Shown here: piece by piece, positions 4,192-5,689 of the stretch
Numbering within the stretch: the first letter of the stretch is position 1
Layout: each line of letters starts with the position of its first letter
Assembly (NCBI GenBank): GCA_022566435.1
Contig: JADFIX010000323.1
Span: forward strand, 1-5,689
DNA length: 5,689 nucleotides
DNA from: Planctomycetota bacterium
GTDB taxonomy: Bacteria > Planctomycetota > Phycisphaerae > UBA1845
Direction: 5' to 3'
Notes under the pieces: model-generated
What the model saw: the letters and a program-made list of their open reading frames with translations, nothing else
What the model was told of the DNA's origin: nothing
The model's database searches: none
Position numbers and translations under genes: made by a program

Positions 4192-5689
4192 CTATGACTG
4201 GGTGACGGCCTCTTCTTCCATCATCACGGCCTTGCGCGACAGCTTGATTCGTCCTTGGTCGTCGATTGAAATTACCTTCACGCGGACGGTTTCGCCGACC
4301 TTCACGACAGAGTCCGCGGACTTGACGTATTCGGTGTCCAGCTCGCTGATGTGGCACAATCCATCCTGACCGGGGACCACTTCAATGAAGGCGCCGAAGT
4401 CCTTTATGCTGCTCACCCGTCCGGAGTAGGTCTTGCCGACCTGTACCTCGGCGGTGACGGCTTCGATCATCTCGATCGCCCGTTCCGCGCCGTTCATATC
4501 GAGGCACGCGACATTGATCGTGCCGTCGTTATCGATTTCGACCTTAGCGCCGGTTTCCGATTCAATCAGCTTAATGTACTTACCGCCTGGGCCGATCACC
4601 TTTCCAATTTTCTCGGGATTGATCGTGATCCGCAGGATCCGCGGTGCGTACTTGCTTGTTTCCTTGCGTGGCGCCGCCAAGGCCTTCAACATCTGTTTGA
4701 GGATATTCAGGCGGGCCTCTTTCGCAAGGACAAAGGTCTCGGCAATGACTTCTTTGGTAATCCCTCGCCCTTTGAGGTCGAGTTGTACGGCCGTCACGCC
4801 GCGCTGTGAACCGGCGACTTTGAAGTCCATTTCACCGAAATGGTCTTCTTCACCGAGAATGTCGACGACGAGCTTGTGCTTGCCGCCATGCTCGAAACTG
4901 CCGATGGAAATACCGGCCACCGGCTGTTTGATCGGGACGCCGGCATCCATCAGCGCGAGACATCCGCCGCACACGGAGGCCATCGAACTCGATCCGTTCG
5001 ACTCCATGATCTCAGAGACGAGTCGAATCGTGTACGGAAACTGATCCGGCGTGGGAAGCACCGCCTCGAGTGCTTTTTCGGCAAGATTTCCGTGTCCGAT
5101 TTCTCGCCGGCTGGTGACGCCGATACGTCTGACTTCACCGGTACACATGGGCGGGAAGTTGTAGTGCAGCAGGAATTTCTTGCTGTACTCCTCCGTCAGC
5201 CCGTCGACGATTTGCTCGTCGCGCCCGGTCCCCAGCGTGATGACGCAGAGCGCCTGCGTCTCGCCCCGTTGAAAAAGCGATGAACCGTGAACTCTGGGAA
5301 GTACGCCGACTTCGCAAACCAAGTCGCGGATGTCGGCCGCGCCTCGCCCGTCGGATCGGGCGCCTTCGGTCACGACTCTTTCGGCGATGATTTCCCCTTC
5401 GATTTCGTCGACGAGATCGCGGACCGTCGACCAGGTATAGGGCCCGTCGGAGGTTTCCGTACCTTCCGGGAAGTAGGCGTCTTTGGCGGTCTTGTAGACC
5501 TTGGATACCGCCGCGTAGCGATCCTGTTTGCCGGGAATCTGCCGTGCCGCCCGCAGATCCGCAGTGTACTTCTCACGCAGCTCGGCGGACAGTTCGTCGG
5601 TCGCCGCCGGAGGGGTCCATTCCTTTTCCACGCCTGCCTTTTCCTGAAGTTCCGCAAGCATTTCGCAAATCGGCACGATGGTCTTGTGT
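4192..5689 (-). CDS. pnp: Polynucleotide phosphorylase (PNPase), C-terminal part; 5' end outside window
   Basis: PNPase is a trimeric 3'-5' exoribonuclease that degrades RNA using phosphate and releases nucleoside diphosphates; it also adds 3' tails. About 498 residues of roughly 700 are present, lacking the first RNase PH domain. The frame is open to the window edge (H-K-T-I-V-P-I-C-E-M-L), so the GTG at 5676 is internal. Counting from that Val codon, the order is the helical linker (about 1-100), the second RNase PH domain (about 105-335), KH (about 345-405) and S1 (about 412-483). Catalytic-core signatures are intact: FLLHYNFPPMCTGEVRR (168-184), the phosphate-binding serines in SNGSSSMAS (226-234), and D278, D284 and K286 within EEDHFGEMDFKVAGS. 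The KH GxxG loop is GPGG (362-365). S1 begins with VGKTYSGRVSSIKDFGAFIEV. The tail after S1 is short (MMEEEAVTQS), without a long extension. It stops with TAG at 4192-4194. Confidence 0.98.
   Translation of the reverse strand, partial: HKTIVPICEMLAELQEKAGVEKEWTPPAATDELSAELREKYTADLRAARQIPGKQDRYAAVSKVYKTAKDAYFPEGTETSDGPYTWSTVRDLVDEIEGEIIAERVVTEGARSDGRGAADIRDLVCEVGVLPRVHGSSLFQRGETQALCVITLGTGRDEQIVDGLTEEYSKKFLLHYNFPPMCTGEVRRIGVTSRREIGHGNLAEKALEAVLPTPDQFPYTIRLVSEIMESNGSSSMASVCGGCLALMDAGVPIKQPVAGISIGSFEHGGKHKLVVDILGEEDHFGEMDFKVAGSQRGVTAVQLDLKGRGITKEVIAETFVLAKEARLNILKQMLKALAAPRKETSKYAPRILRITINPEKIGKVIGPGGKYIKLIESETGAKVEIDNDGTINVACLDMNGAERAIEMIEAVTAEVQVGKTYSGRVSSIKDFGAFIEVVPGQDGLCHISELDTEYVKSADSVVKVGETVRVKVISIDDQGRIKLSRKAVMMEEEAVTQS

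Noticed and set aside
3884..4357. Minus-strand 157-codon frame overlapping the ends of pnp and the kinase gene
   Set aside because: It is an out-of-frame reading of two well-supported genes with an Arg-rich shadow composition. Only its short piece in the 4075-4126 gap keeps slight interest as a possible frameshift relic.

Overview
The window is a GC-rich bacterial chromosome segment that most resembles a planctomycete (inference). Three things point there: a FloA-type flotillin with a Pro-Asp-rich insertion, a membrane-anchored proline-rich protein ending in an AIVMNEILG..LALR tail, and abundant GCAGGC/GCCTGC fold-back repeats between genes. No species can be assigned from the sequence alone. 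There is no phage, plasmid, CRISPR, tRNA or rRNA signal, and no transposase gene.

Left part, plus strand (1-1862). The 3' two thirds of floA (membrane-microdomain flotillin) ends at 643. A 484-base gap follows with no convincing gene. It is almost entirely filled by three head-to-tail palindromic elements (about 640-808, 802-959 and 953-1071), each bounded by the tetranucleotide CTAG and sharing a boundary CTAG with its neighbour. The first CTAG contains the floA stop codon. After a 56-base leader comes a gene for an unrecognised single-pass membrane protein with a long proline-rich linker (1128-1862).

Right part, minus strand (1867-5689). Read in the direction of transcription, the order is the 3' part of pnp (polynucleotide phosphorylase: linker, second RNase PH domain, KH, S1), then 117 bases, a soluble NtrB-like histidine kinase, 33 bases, and an NtrC-family sigma-54-dependent response regulator. 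Kinase and regulator form a complete two-component phosphorelay: His43 on the kinase, Asp55 on the regulator, then AAA+ remodelling of sigma-54 RNA polymerase. The short spacings suggest all three may share a transcript with pnp, although the 117-base gap could hold a separate promoter.

The two strands converge tail to tail, with only 4 bases between the stop codons at 1862 and 1867 and no recognisable terminator, so the transcripts probably overlap. The most unusual feature is the triple CTAG-joined palindrome array. The core genes are otherwise conventional, with small variations noted in their entries.
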